In this document: positions 34,644 to 43,669 of the stretch, piece by piece | Layout of the letters: each line of letters begins with the position of its first letter | How positions within the stretch are numbered: the first letter of the stretch is position 1 | Source of the DNA: Pedobacter zeae | GTDB lineage: Bacteria > Bacteroidota > Bacteroidia > Sphingobacteriales > Sphingobacteriaceae | Assembly: GCF_014196715.1 (NCBI RefSeq) | Contig: NZ_JACIEF010000003.1 | Span: 649,874 to 713,873, forward strand | Reading direction: 5' to 3' | Length of the DNA stretch: 64,000 nt | Notes under the pieces: model-generated | The model's database searches: none | What the model was told of the DNA's origin: nothing | The model's input: the letters and a program-made list of their open reading frames with translations, nothing else | Program-made: the position numbers and the translations under genes

Positions 34644-37019
34644 TTAGTTGGTTGTAGGCAACATTGCCGGGTTAAAATTGTTTTCGGTGATGTAATAATA
34701 TATTTTACCGTTCGATACAAACTGCTGTTCAATCTGTGTTGCCCTTTTGATCTGTTGTACCGCCTGGTTTAATAATTTAATGTAGTTCTCAAACTGATCT
34801 AAAGGCATTTTTGAATTATTCTTCAGATCTCTTACCGTGTACTTAGCAAAAAACTCGTTATTTAAGGGCAGTCCGGTTACCAATTTAATATAACTGCTGA
34901 GGGTCATGGCTTTAATATCTCCTGATGATATTTTCATTCCCAGTAACTGCTTTGGCATATTCACGTAGTTTTTAACCAGTTTGCTCCTGAACGAGGATTG
35001 ATCCTGCTGAAGGTTTTCCCCCAGCATAATCGAAAATTCATCCACAATCTGTTTATACTCCATATTGTTTAAAACAATGGCATATTGCAATGTAGAGCGA
35101 TTGTTTTTCACCACATCGGGCGATAAACTTGCCGTACTGTAATATTTAAATGCATTGTGAGGCATCCGGTCTGCTACCTCTGCACCCACGGGCTCAGGAA
35201 GAAGGCTTTCTACCTCTGGAGAAAGGTTTTTGCGCGATATCCCTGTTAAACGGAATGCACTGTCCAACGAACTGATCTGGTTATAAATATCTGAACTGGT
35301 TTCTTTTACAAAACGGCGTAAGGCGATGGTCATACTTTGGTTAGAGTTTACGGTTCCTTTGGTCGGAAAAACCACCCCGCCCTGGATTAGACTATTTTTT
35401 GGATAATCTAAATAATAAGAAATCGAATCCTGTAAGCTGGTATTATAGGGCTGGAAACTTTTCAAGCCCTCTCCTTTAACCATGGTATTTTTTCTGTATT
35501 CCGCAGCACGGATAGCCGATTCGGAAACCAGTTTACGCGACTGGATAACGAAATCGTTGAAAGACTGGTTAAAGTCGCTATAAACCTGCAGGGCCAGGAT
35601 GCGGGCATCAGCCAGGGCAACCTGCTCGCTCAACTCATTAATCAGGTAATTATTTGTGCCACCGTTATTTCCCGTACTACCGATCAGCACAATTAAATTG
35701 GTTTCATTCTTTTTTGCCTTGAATAAATTGATACCGGCTTTTATTGCGCTAAACACAGGTTCTTCAGAAATTTCGCCATTACACCTTACTGTATTTTTTG
35801 CCTGGTTAGACAGGAAAGTCATCAATTGCCTATAATCGTCCTGGATAGGGCTTACAAAAATTCCTTTCAAGGGGCAACCGTTTTCACCACGGTATACCAC
35901 ACCACCATAGCTCACTTTGGTGCCTTTACCAAAATCGCCCATGATATTTTCAAAAGAAGCAATGGTATTCGTCATTCCTGACAGGTATTTTGTCATCGGG
36001 CTCCCCCCGTCTACCACAAAAACAACATTTACCTTGGTTTTATTTTTGCGCAGCATCAGGTAATCCTGGTAAGAAAGGGCCGAACCGTTAATGGTTAATA
36101 TCTTATTGTCTTTCTTGTTATAAACATCTGCAGCAATACCCACCGCGTACGCGCCCGCATCATCCGAAACTACGGGTACACTTCTTAAGATCAGGTTTTC
36201 CCTTAGCAACAATGGATCGATCACGAAGCTTGTTCCTTTATCCATTCCATTTTTAATGGCTGTTGCGGTCGAATCGTCCTTGTCATAATCGCCCGGTTTA
36301 ACGGAGGTGATGTACAAACGGTCGCCCCAGCTATGAACAGCCTCTGATGAAACCCAACCATAAATGCTTTTTAATGCGGTATCGGCTACCAGCTGATCTT
36401 CAGAACCAATCAGGTATTTTTTGCCATCTTCTGATTTCTTATAGATATAGGTGATTTCGTGTAAACGGACCTTTGTTCTTCGATCTTTAAGTTCAGGTGT
36501 ATTGTATACCAGGATGGAATCGGTGGTATCGAAATAAAATTTAGGTTCTGTCAACGCATTTTTTCCATTGATAACGCCTATAGCTTTTTCTGCATAACCA
36601 GTTTTTTGGTTAGAGAAAGCGCGTTGCCATAAAAGCAGTTTAGACTTTGCAATCCAGCCATAACTAATGGCACTTTTTTTATCGTTAATCTTTCTTCCCC
36701 GGATCATACCGGCTTTATACTTAATGAGTTTCAGGTAACCATTCTCTTCTTTAGAAACATAAAATGGTTCCATGAAACTGATTTTTTTCATAATCAGGCT
36801 GCCACCTGGTGCGGTAGTGGTATAATTATCTTCCCTGTCTGAAAAAACAATCCAGGGTAAGGTGCTTGTGCTGGTACTTTCGTTAATATTTATTGATTCT
36901 GACGGCCTTTCGTACGATTTAGGCATGTACTTTACTTTTTTACCAAAAGATGCCGGAGACTGTGCATAGGCAGAAGATATTCCTAAAAACAGGATGATTA
37001 AGGCATAGTATTTTTTCAT
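34644..37019 (-). CDS. tssR: TssR-family periplasmic T6SS protein
   Basis: A 791-residue exported protein with signal peptide MKKYYALIILFLGISSAYAQ. It fits TssR, one of the Bacteroidota-specific T6SS proteins that appear where TssJLM would be in Proteobacteria. The N-terminal 250 residues contain SH3-like repeats (LIKYKAGMIRGR, YGWIAKSKLLLW). From about residue 330 a von Willebrand factor A-like domain starts (VNVVFVVDGGSPMTKYL, a DxGxS-like metal site), running to about 510. The C-terminal third is helical. It sits between the PKD protein and clpV. The name is by family pattern and position. Confidence 0.85.
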   Translation of the reverse strand: MKKYYALIILFLGISSAYAQSPASFGKKVKYMPKSYERPSESININESTSTSTLPWIVFSDREDNYTTTAPGGSLIMKKISFMEPFYVSKEENGYLKLIKYKAGMIRGRKINDKKSAISYGWIAKSKLLLWQRAFSNQKTGYAEKAIGVINGKNALTEPKFYFDTTDSILVYNTPELKDRRTKVRLHEITYIYKKSEDGKKYLIGSEDQLVADTALKSIYGWVSSEAVHSWGDRLYITSVKPGDYDKDDSTATAIKNGMDKGTSFVIDPLLLRENLILRSVPVVSDDAGAYAVGIAADVYNKKDNKILTINGSALSYQDYLMLRKNKTKVNVVFVVDGGSPMTKYLSGMTNTIASFENIMGDFGKGTKVSYGGVVYRGENGCPLKGIFVSPIQDDYRQLMTFLSNQAKNTVRCNGEISEEPVFSAIKAGINLFKAKKNETNLIVLIGSTGNNGGTNNYLINELSEQVALADARILALQVYSDFNQSFNDFVIQSRKLVSESAIRAAEYRKNTMVKGEGLKSFQPYNTSLQDSISYYLDYPKNSLIQGGVVFPTKGTVNSNQSMTIALRRFVKETSSDIYNQISSLDSAFRLTGISRKNLSPEVESLLPEPVGAEVADRMPHNAFKYYSTASLSPDVVKNNRSTLQYAIVLNNMEYKQIVDEFSIMLGENLQQDQSSFRSKLVKNYVNMPKQLLGMKISSGDIKAMTLSSYIKLVTGLPLNNEFFAKYTVRDLKNNSKMPLDQFENYIKLLNQAVQQIKRATQIEQQFVSNGKIYYYITENNFNPAMLPTTN

Positions 37020-37057
37020 ATTGTAGATGAGCTTTAAAATTAGTGTAGGATGTTAAA

Positions 37058-38038
37058 CTATTTAGTTTTAGATGGTGCCTCTGCACTTGTTGTTGCTGCA
37101 GGCTGTGCCGTTGCTGAGTGTTGTTTAATATTGAGTAAACTTGCACAGGTAGAGTTTGGCTTGATGGTTAACTGTGCTTCATCAACGGCAATTTCGCCTC
37201 CAAAAGTGAGGCCCATGCAATACGAATAAATATCGGTCTGTTTTTTCTTCCCGTTCATTTCTACATTAACCGTTACTTTTTCGTTGCTGCACATGTATTT
37301 GTTAATGAGGTAATAATAGTTGGAATTGAAATCGGCACCGTTAGCTATGGCCTGAAGGCGTGCGCGGATATCATCGATGGTTTTACGTTCCCCATCGCCC
37401 GGAGCAACCAGGTCCTGAACGATTTCGGCATTAGGATCGGTAATCAGGATGTTTAAGAATGCAGGCTTACGGCTTTTATCCGAGCGCAGGCGAACCACAT
37501 ATTTTCCCGGGGTACGGTAGGTATAAAGGGCTGTTTTCCCTTTAACATCCACACGGCCGGTTTCGCCGAAAGACCACTCAAATTCTTTGCCTTCGCCATC
37601 GCCTTCCAACCTGATTTCTTCATTAACCAAACCTGCCGTTGGCCCGCTGATGGTAAGTACACTATCCACCACCGGAGTATGCACGGTATCCCTTACCGTT
37701 ACCGGGAATTCCTGGCGCAGTTCTCCATCAACAGTTAAACGTACAATGTAGGTATCGGGCTTGGTGTAGTGATAAGAACCTGTTTTAGTGGTTGCTTTTT
37801 CACCATTTCCAAACTCCCATAACCATTTTGTAGCCTTTGGCGTATTATCGGTGAATACTAAATCTTCATTTAAATAAATTTCATCCTTGAGGATTCTCGC
37901 ATCAATGGTTCGTTTTTCAAATATTGAACTCTTAAACAAAAAAATAAGGCCGGTTAAAAGCAGTACAGCGAGTAGAATGTAGAGAATAACGTAGCCTTGC
38001 GAATTTGAATTAACTTGCTTGGTGTTTGAGCTTGACAT
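37058..38038 (-). CDS. PKD-domain T6SS envelope protein (TssP/TssQ position)
   Basis: A 326-residue protein with one N-terminal transmembrane helix (VILYILLAVLLLTGLIFLF) and the rest in the periplasm. Two PKD-like Ig folds are visible: WLWEFGNGEKATTKTGSYHY (about residues 55-115) and FEWSFGETGRVDVKGKTALY (about 130-205). The C-terminal third is a separate domain with Cys residues. Proteins of this kind are conserved in Bacteroidota T6SS loci between TssO and TssR and belong to the envelope complex. I am not sure whether the proper name is TssP or TssQ, so no symbol is given. Confidence 0.8.
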   Translation of the reverse strand: MSSSNTKQVNSNSQGYVILYILLAVLLLTGLIFLFKSSIFEKRTIDARILKDEIYLNEDLVFTDNTPKATKWLWEFGNGEKATTKTGSYHYTKPDTYIVRLTVDGELRQEFPVTVRDTVHTPVVDSVLTISGPTAGLVNEEIRLEGDGEGKEFEWSFGETGRVDVKGKTALYTYRTPGKYVVRLRSDKSRKPAFLNILITDPNAEIVQDLVAPGDGERKTIDDIRARLQAIANGADFNSNYYYLINKYMCSNEKVTVNVEMNGKKKQTDIYSYCMGLTFGGEIAVDEAQLTIKPNSTCASLLNIKQHSATAQPAATTSAEAPSKTK

Positions 38039-38071
38039 AGGTAGCGTTTTTTATAGGTGTTAGTTTTATAT

Positions 38072-38557
38072 TTATCTGGCAGATATAGTTTGCTGTAACT
38101 GACGCCTGTTGGTAATACAATCGTCTAATTGTCTTTTGTGCAGTTCTATATCTGTAATGTTTCTGTTTTGTTCTTGCCTGTCGTAAAATAACCTGTCGTA
38201 AAGCTGGGCGGTTTGAACGAAGATCTTGTATCTCGAATCTGAGGCTTTACGGTCAAAAGCCGCTCTGATTGATCCTAATGAATTTTGGATATCGTTTTTC
38301 AGAAAAACAGCCTGTACATTAGGATTATAGCGGGTAATCTGTTTATAGGTAGTATCAATTGTTGGTGAAGTTTCTTTCACCATGTTTTCAAATGCTTCGT
38401 TTTCACTGATCTTAACCTCGAGCTCTTCTTTAGAGATTTCATACCGCGAGGTATCACTATAAAAAATTCCAAAACTTAAGAGCCCAACGGTAAAAACAAA
38501 CAGTGCTGTAAAAAACAAAAATTGTTCGCGTCGCTCTTTTATACTTAATTTTATCAT
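38072..38557 (-). CDS. TssO-like T6SS transmembrane protein, second copy
   Basis: A 161-residue single-pass protein. A short cytoplasmic start (MIKLSIKERREQ) is followed by a transmembrane helix (FTALFVFTVGLLSFGIFY) and a periplasmic coiled coil. It shares layout and the start pattern I..KER..F..F with the adjacent 173-residue protein, so the two look like diverged tandem paralogues of the Bacteroidota TssO family. They probably form part of the envelope-spanning complex. The second copy may correspond to a differently named Tss component. Confidence 0.7.
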   Translation of the reverse strand: MIKLSIKERREQFLFFTALFVFTVGLLSFGIFYSDTSRYEISKEELEVKISENEAFENMVKETSPTIDTTYKQITRYNPNVQAVFLKNDIQNSLGSIRAAFDRKASDSRYKIFVQTAQLYDRLFYDRQEQNRNITDIELHKRQLDDCITNRRQLQQTISAR

Positions 38558-38572
38558 AATTCTCTATTACTG

Positions 38573-39094
38573 TTATCGACCAAATTGTCCGTTCCTAATT
38601 TTTTTTGCTGCTGCCTGGTTTATCCTTTGGCAATCGTTGATCTGTTCTTTATACCTTTGGATATCACCTCTCGATTTAATCAGCGAATCTTGTAAGTCGG
38701 CCATGGCCCCCACATTATTGTTTAGTTTTGCATACAAATCGAAGCTGGGGCTATTTTCCGTTTTTTTAGAGATCAGCTCCTTGATTTTGTTGTTGGCACT
38801 TTGGATATCATTGAGCAGGATACTCTGCTTACTCATTTCGTTCGCATTATAATCTCGGTAGAGGGCGAGCTCTTTAAAACGAACCTGAATCAGATCGAAA
38901 TTTGTATTAATATCTTTACGCAGATAGGAGAGTTTTTCAGTTTCCTTTACTTTTTTATCAAGCAGTGCGTATTCGTAATCAGAAGCGGCAAAAAAGAGGT
39001 AAATGCACAGAATGGAGAAAATCGTTAAAAATGCAAAGTTTAAGATGAATTTAGTATAAGCACTCCTAATTTCGATGGCGTTAATGGGTTTCAT
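38573..39094 (-). CDS. tssO: T6SS transmembrane protein TssO
   Basis: A 173-residue inner-membrane protein starting MKPINAIEIRSAYTKFILNF, then a transmembrane helix (AFLTIFSILCIYLFFAA) and a long periplasmic coiled coil ending in KKIRNGQFGR. The MKPINA start and layout are those of Bacteroidota TssO. It is the first gene of the minus-strand operon that runs through the TssO-like copy, the PKD protein, tssR, tssH and tssB to tssC. Its promoter lies in the 179-base divergent gap with tssE. Confidence 0.78.
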   Translation of the reverse strand: MKPINAIEIRSAYTKFILNFAFLTIFSILCIYLFFAASDYEYALLDKKVKETEKLSYLRKDINTNFDLIQVRFKELALYRDYNANEMSKQSILLNDIQSANNKIKELISKKTENSPSFDLYAKLNNNVGAMADLQDSLIKSRGDIQRYKEQINDCQRINQAAAKKIRNGQFGR

Positions 39095-39273
39095 AGGGGT
39101 TTATTTTTTCATATGGTACTACTTACAATAGTTAATTTGAGATTAAGTTCACCTAAAAATCATGCAAACTTTTCCAAATTCACATTGTACAATAACAATT
39201 TTTAATATTTGTTGTTTGGTTATAAAAACGATATTATTTGTTTTACTTTTAACAAACTTTAAGCCAAACATCG
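39095..39273. promoter_or_regulatory. Divergent promoter region tssO / tssE
   Basis: A 179-base AT-rich gap between the minus-strand core operon and plus-strand tssEF. It must hold promoters for both, so sheath and baseplate genes can be switched together. Near matches to the Bacteroidota -7 element occur (tattatttg before tssE; TGAATTTG on the minus strand), none perfect. No binding site is certain. Confidence 0.4.
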
Positions 39274-39708
39274 ATGTCTGACTTTTTTTTTAACAAACCT
39301 TTCCGATTTAAATCTATTTTCGCTGGCAATGGCCTCCAGCCAACCGACCTCGGAAAATCCATTTCCAACCACATCGAATTGATTATTTTTACCCGCTATG
39401 GAGAGCACCGGTATCATAACGATTTTGGCTGCGAAATATGGGACCTGGATTTTGAATTAATTGTAAGTGAAAGCATTTGGGAGGAAAAATTCCGCAAATC
39501 ACTATTAAAATCGATTACTGATTATGAATTCAGGATATACAATACTGAAGTAGAAGTACGCATTACCGAAGTAGAAAATGTATATCCGTTGCGCAAGATA
39601 ACGGAGATTAAAAAAAAGGTGGATATTAGCGTTAGGGCACTAATAAAAACTACAGGAGAAAAATATTTTTTTAATACGGCTTTATTCCTTAGCCCGCTAT
39701 CAACCTAA
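39274..39708 (+). CDS. tssE: T6SS baseplate protein TssE (gp25-like)
   Basis: A 144-residue gp25/lysozyme-like baseplate component, a structural protein despite the family name. It has the conserved SISNHIELIIFTRYGEHRYH and NDFGCEIWDLDFEL blocks, and the LLKSITDYEFRI helix-strand that matches the gp25 core. It starts sheath assembly in the baseplate wedge with TssF and TssG. It is followed 27 bases later by tssF on the plus strand and divergent from the sheath/envelope operon. Confidence 0.92.
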   Translation: MSDFFFNKPFRFKSIFAGNGLQPTDLGKSISNHIELIIFTRYGEHRYHNDFGCEIWDLDFELIVSESIWEEKFRKSLLKSITDYEFRIYNTEVEVRITEVENVYPLRKITEIKKKVDISVRALIKTTGEKYFFNTALFLSPLST

Positions 39709-39734
39709 ACCAAAACGCCCCAAATTTTCTACAC

Positions 39735-41600
39735 ATGAAGCCAGTTTTTTACTCATCGAAAGATGAAATCCGCAATAGAATTATAAAAAATGCCGAAGAT
39801 TTTTGGAATGTTAAGGATAGTCATGAATTTGATCCCCTTGTAAAGCTAATTATTGAAGCATTAAGCAATGAGCTTTTTAATGTAGCCAACGATGTTAAAA
39901 ACCTCGAGAACAGGATCTTCGATAAAATCAGCCGCATTTTAGCCCCCGATCATTTAACTTCCTCGCTACCTGCCCATGCCATTATCCATGCCAGCCCGAT
40001 CGAAGAAGAAGACTACCTTTCGCCATATACGCAGTTTGCCTTTAAGAAAAACATTCAGCAGGAAAACGATAAGACCAAAAAGACCGACATTTTCTTTAGC
40101 CCGCTACATACGGTAAAAGTTCACCATGCATCGATAAAATATATCGTTACCGGAAATACATTTTTTGATATAGAACAATCAAGTAAACAGCCAAGGTTAA
40201 ATACGCTACCGGGTACAGCTATTGAAAAAAACACTGTATACATCGGCTTTAAGGGCCTGAAAAGCTGGATGGATTTTAACAAGCTGAACTTATATTTTGA
40301 CTGGAAAAATTATTCGGTACCTGAAAATACTTACTACCTGTTATCACTGGGCAGATGGTTCTACAAAGACAATGAACTTACAGCCTACACCGAACGCTTT
40401 ATGGATGAGCCCTTAACAGGCAAAACAGAAGCACCTTTCCGCCACAAACAACTACTTCACCTGATTAAGGCCGATGTTTTACAGTTTTACAGCAACAGAT
40501 TTGTGACTTTGGGAGGCCTGAATGATTTTAGCATTGATGAGGGTAAAGAACTTCCACCCATTTTTGCAAACATTTTTCAGCCGGCTGCGCTCAACCAGAT
40601 CGACGAAAAAGTGAAATGGCTGAAAGTGGTTTTCCCGGCAGCGATCAATCAGGAAATGCTGAACGAACTGCATATTTATATGAATGCATTTCCAGTGGTA
40701 AATAAAAGGTTAAGCCAGATTAAACACCGGCTTAAAACCATGAATAATATTATACCGATTAAAACCGAATCGGCAGACCAGATGCTTGCAGTAGAAAATC
40801 TGAGAGATAATAAAGGCAAAAGTTATAATGAAATTCCTTACACCAACGAGAATGAAAAAGGAGATGGTTCGTTTTCGATCCGGTATGGTGGTACCGAACG
40901 TTTTGATACCAGGAATGCAAAGGAATTGGTTGATTATCTTTTTGAATTGCTAAGGGATGAAAAAGCAGCCTTTTCGGCCTACGGACCAGACTTTTTAAGT
41001 ACCATTCTTAAAAACCTGGAACAGAACATCGCCCTCATCGAACAAAAAAGCCGCTCGGCATTGAAAGATATTAAGGAGCTGCCCAGCTATATCGTACTCA
41101 AACCGATTGATGATGCAGATATTTTATTTCTGGATATATGGGTTACACAGGCAGAAGAAGCTAACCACATCAATGCGGGAAGCCGCTTGGCGGTTTACGA
41201 TAATAATAAGGTAAATGCGGAGAGTATCTTTTTATTGAGCCAAACCAAAGGTGGCCGCTCAAAACTGAATGCAACCAACCGGGTACAGGCCTATAAATAT
41301 GGCTTAACCACTGCCGACCGGATTATCACGAAGGCTGATGTGATCAATTTTTGCCGCTATGAACTGGGTAACAAATTAAAGGACATTACGTTAGCCAAGG
41401 GGCTGATTATGGACAACAAACCGAATGCGGGCTTTATTAAAACTACCGATATCGTGATCGAACCGGCAGACCAGCTTAATCTTAGCGCACAGGATTGGGA
41501 AGAACTGTTGAGTTTAACCCTGGCAAAATTAAAGTTAAGAAGTACGATGAATGTGCATTACCGCATGTTGCTGAAACCTGCTTTGTATAAAACAGTTTAA
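39735..41600 (+). CDS. tssF: T6SS baseplate protein TssF
   Basis: A 621-residue TssF. The N-terminal IIKNAEDFWNVKD and FDPLVKLIIEALSNELFNV are in the TssF pattern (in Proteobacteria, the start binds membrane and fibre). LTSSLPAHAIIHASPIEEE, then a large central region and a C-terminal helical part follow. It forms the baseplate wedge with TssG and TssE. The expected neighbour tssG is present but inverted, with its stop facing the tssF stop. Confidence 0.9.
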   Translation: MKPVFYSSKDEIRNRIIKNAEDFWNVKDSHEFDPLVKLIIEALSNELFNVANDVKNLENRIFDKISRILAPDHLTSSLPAHAIIHASPIEEEDYLSPYTQFAFKKNIQQENDKTKKTDIFFSPLHTVKVHHASIKYIVTGNTFFDIEQSSKQPRLNTLPGTAIEKNTVYIGFKGLKSWMDFNKLNLYFDWKNYSVPENTYYLLSLGRWFYKDNELTAYTERFMDEPLTGKTEAPFRHKQLLHLIKADVLQFYSNRFVTLGGLNDFSIDEGKELPPIFANIFQPAALNQIDEKVKWLKVVFPAAINQEMLNELHIYMNAFPVVNKRLSQIKHRLKTMNNIIPIKTESADQMLAVENLRDNKGKSYNEIPYTNENEKGDGSFSIRYGGTERFDTRNAKELVDYLFELLRDEKAAFSAYGPDFLSTILKNLEQNIALIEQKSRSALKDIKELPSYIVLKPIDDADILFLDIWVTQAEEANHINAGSRLAVYDNNKVNAESIFLLSQTKGGRSKLNATNRVQAYKYGLTTADRIITKADVINFCRYELGNKLKDITLAKGLIMDNKPNAGFIKTTDIVIEPADQLNLSAQDWEELLSLTLAKLKLRSTMNVHYRMLLKPALYKTV

Positions 41601-41675
41601 GTACGGCCGCCACCTCAATCGAACACCATAAAATGAAGAGGGCTACCCGCTAAATCCCACAATGCTTTGCACTCC

Positions 41676-41697
41676 AATTCGCAATGGCGAATTTTTG
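41676..41697 (+). terminator. Terminator after tssF
   Basis: Arms aattcgc (41676-41682) and gcgaatt (41687-41693), loop aatg, followed by Ts. It sits in the gap between the facing tssF and tssG genes. Confidence 0.6.
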
Positions 41698-41703
41698 ATT
41701 TAA

Positions 41704-42642
41704 TTAAAGATAGACGGTATATCCCAAATAAACACTTTCGCCGTGCTCGCTTAATATCGTTTCCTGGTAATCGGGTGCAGTTAAAAGTTCTACATTAACC
41801 TCGGCATCAACAGGCATTAAATAACTGATGGCCATATCCAAAATGGCCCTGTTTTTTTGCCCGGGGATAAATTTAACCAGTTCCTGTGGCGAGGTTGGCC
41901 CAATATTGATATTGTAAGCTTCATGTTCCGGAGTAAAGCTATCGCCTATAATGGTATCGATGCCCAACGCACTTCCGCCCAATTGCATTTGCATTTCTTC
42001 GGCAATTTTTACGGGTGCAATATTGGCTGTGGCATCTACTATGGTAAGTGGCAGGTTAAACAATGCAGTCAGTACCTTGGATACAAAAGCGATATCGTTT
42101 CTTTTCTGCTGGATTTCGGGCAGCAGGTGCATCCAAATGATGCTCTGTTCTTTATTGAGTAAACTAAATTCATCCCAGCCAAATTCAAAAATCTGGCTTA
42201 AATCGGAATAAGTTGTTTTTTTATCGAGCATATTCTCATATAGCTCGGTCATAATCCTCACATAATTAATTTCGGCATCAAAAGGGGTAAAAAACAACCT
42301 GGCGTCCTTTTCTTCTTCCCTCCTGTCCCTGATATCTTTGATCATGGATTCCTCATCCATGCTTGCACTGCCGGTTGGCGGGCGATGGAAAAGCCCTTCA
42401 GGCAGCATATCATACAAGCCTTCGCGGTTGGTGGTGATACGGATGCGTTCGTGCCTTCTTTTTTCCGAATAATAAGCAGTAGTATGGTCTATATCTTTTG
42501 CAAAAGCCCGTTTATCAGGCCCAATCGGGATGATTTCGATCTTATCGGCGTCAATAACTTTGCGTTCGATCAGGTCGGCAGCGTGCGCCACAGCCTTATA
42601 GTCTGTAAAGAGTTCGTTATTAATAAAAGTTTCTTTTTTCAT
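41704..42642 (-). CDS. tssG: T6SS baseplate protein TssG
   Basis: A 312-residue TssG. The C-terminal part carries the family pattern NIGPTSPQELVKFIPGQKNR, RAILDMAISYLMPVDAEVNV and an ending strand YLGYTVYL, similar to the GP...L....PG block of VasB/ImpH. TssG links TssF to TssK in the baseplate wedge. It is on the minus strand, facing tssF and divergent from tssN. In most T6SS loci tssF and tssG are adjacent on one strand, so this is a local inversion of the usual order. Confidence 0.85.
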   Translation of the reverse strand: MKKETFINNELFTDYKAVAHAADLIERKVIDADKIEIIPIGPDKRAFAKDIDHTTAYYSEKRRHERIRITTNREGLYDMLPEGLFHRPPTGSASMDEESMIKDIRDRREEEKDARLFFTPFDAEINYVRIMTELYENMLDKKTTYSDLSQIFEFGWDEFSLLNKEQSIIWMHLLPEIQQKRNDIAFVSKVLTALFNLPLTIVDATANIAPVKIAEEMQMQLGGSALGIDTIIGDSFTPEHEAYNINIGPTSPQELVKFIPGQKNRAILDMAISYLMPVDAEVNVELLTAPDYQETILSEHGESVYLGYTVYL

Positions 42643-42721
42643 TTAAACTTTAAGCTTGCAATTTTGTTATAGATTAAATTTTTTATGAAAAAATAAGGAT
42701 TATTTCAAGTACTAAAGATAC

Positions 42722-42729
42722 TATATTTG
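42722..42729 (+). promoter_or_regulatory. Candidate tssN promoter -7 element
   Basis: TATATTTG, a full match to the Bacteroidota -7 consensus TAnnTTTG, 25 bases before the tssN ATG in the divergent gap with tssG. A -33 TTG is not obvious at the right spacing. Confidence 0.5.
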
Positions 42730-42754
42730 CAATACATCACATCTATAAAAATTA

Positions 42755-43648
42755 ATGGACGTTAAATCATTTTTTATTCGTTTTCTCTTATTTCCGCTGA
42801 TCTTCCTGGTCTCAACGGCGGTACTATCTATCATCAACAAGAAAAACCAGTTTCTTAACAACAAAAAACTCATTGTAAGTGTTCTGCTCATCGGCATTAT
42901 TTTGGCTATCCCGGGTTTTCTGGGCTTCCTCAATTTTAATTTTATGCCCTGGGGCTATATTATTTGCTGCATTTATTACCTGTTAACGGGTGCCGTATTC
43001 GTTTACCTGTTAACAAAATACTACCCTAAAGATGTACTGGAACGAAAGGTTTTTATCTTTTTCGCCACGTTAGTTTCGGCTATTCTGGCGGCTTATTTAT
43101 TTCAGCTGGCCTTTAACTGGTTAAGCTCGGTAAATTTCGGGTGGTTTGGCGCCGGTAGCATTACCTGGTTCTTTGTTCCGCTTATTTTCTGGTGGGCCTA
43201 TGTTTCGCTGCTTGGCATCCCTTCCGAAATCTATAAGATCTGGAGATATCCTGACACCCCTTTGGACATCAATATGGACCATGTGGATTTTAACAGGTTA
43301 CTGGTACTGGAGCTGGAGTTATATAAAAAAAGTACCGACCCCGAGCCGCTTAAAGTAAAAGTTAAAGCGGTTGAAAATATGAATTTCGGCATTTGGTTCC
43401 ACAAGTTTATTGACGATTATAATCTGAAGTTTGCCAAAAGCCCGGTTGAGTATAAAAGCGATGACCATGAGAATTACAAATGGATATTCTTTATTAAGAC
43501 CTCCTTTTTTAAACGTAATATCTTTATAGACCCTGATCTGGATATTATAGAAAATGGCATTACAGAAAAAATGACGATTTATGCAAAACGCGTGTCTGAA
43601 AATATAAATAAGCCTAACGAGGTCGGAGAAAGTGCTATCTTTATCTAA
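42755..43648 (+). CDS. tssN: T6SS transmembrane protein TssN
   Basis: A 297-residue protein with about five transmembrane helices in the first 165 residues (FFIRFLLFPLIFLVSTAV, VSVLLIGIILAIPGFLGFL, FIFFATLVSAILAAYLFQ among them) and a soluble C-terminal domain (about 170-297). This is the TssN layout, one of the Bacteroidota-only T6SS membrane proteins thought to replace TssL/TssM. It is 21 bases upstream of tssK, in the same operon. Confidence 0.88.
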   Translation: MDVKSFFIRFLLFPLIFLVSTAVLSIINKKNQFLNNKKLIVSVLLIGIILAIPGFLGFLNFNFMPWGYIICCIYYLLTGAVFVYLLTKYYPKDVLERKVFIFFATLVSAILAAYLFQLAFNWLSSVNFGWFGAGSITWFFVPLIFWWAYVSLLGIPSEIYKIWRYPDTPLDINMDHVDFNRLLVLELELYKKSTDPEPLKVKVKAVENMNFGIWFHKFIDDYNLKFAKSPVEYKSDDHENYKWIFFIKTSFFKRNIFIDPDLDIIENGITEKMTIYAKRVSENINKPNEVGESAIFI

Positions 43649-43669
43649 TCTATACTAAAAACATTTACC

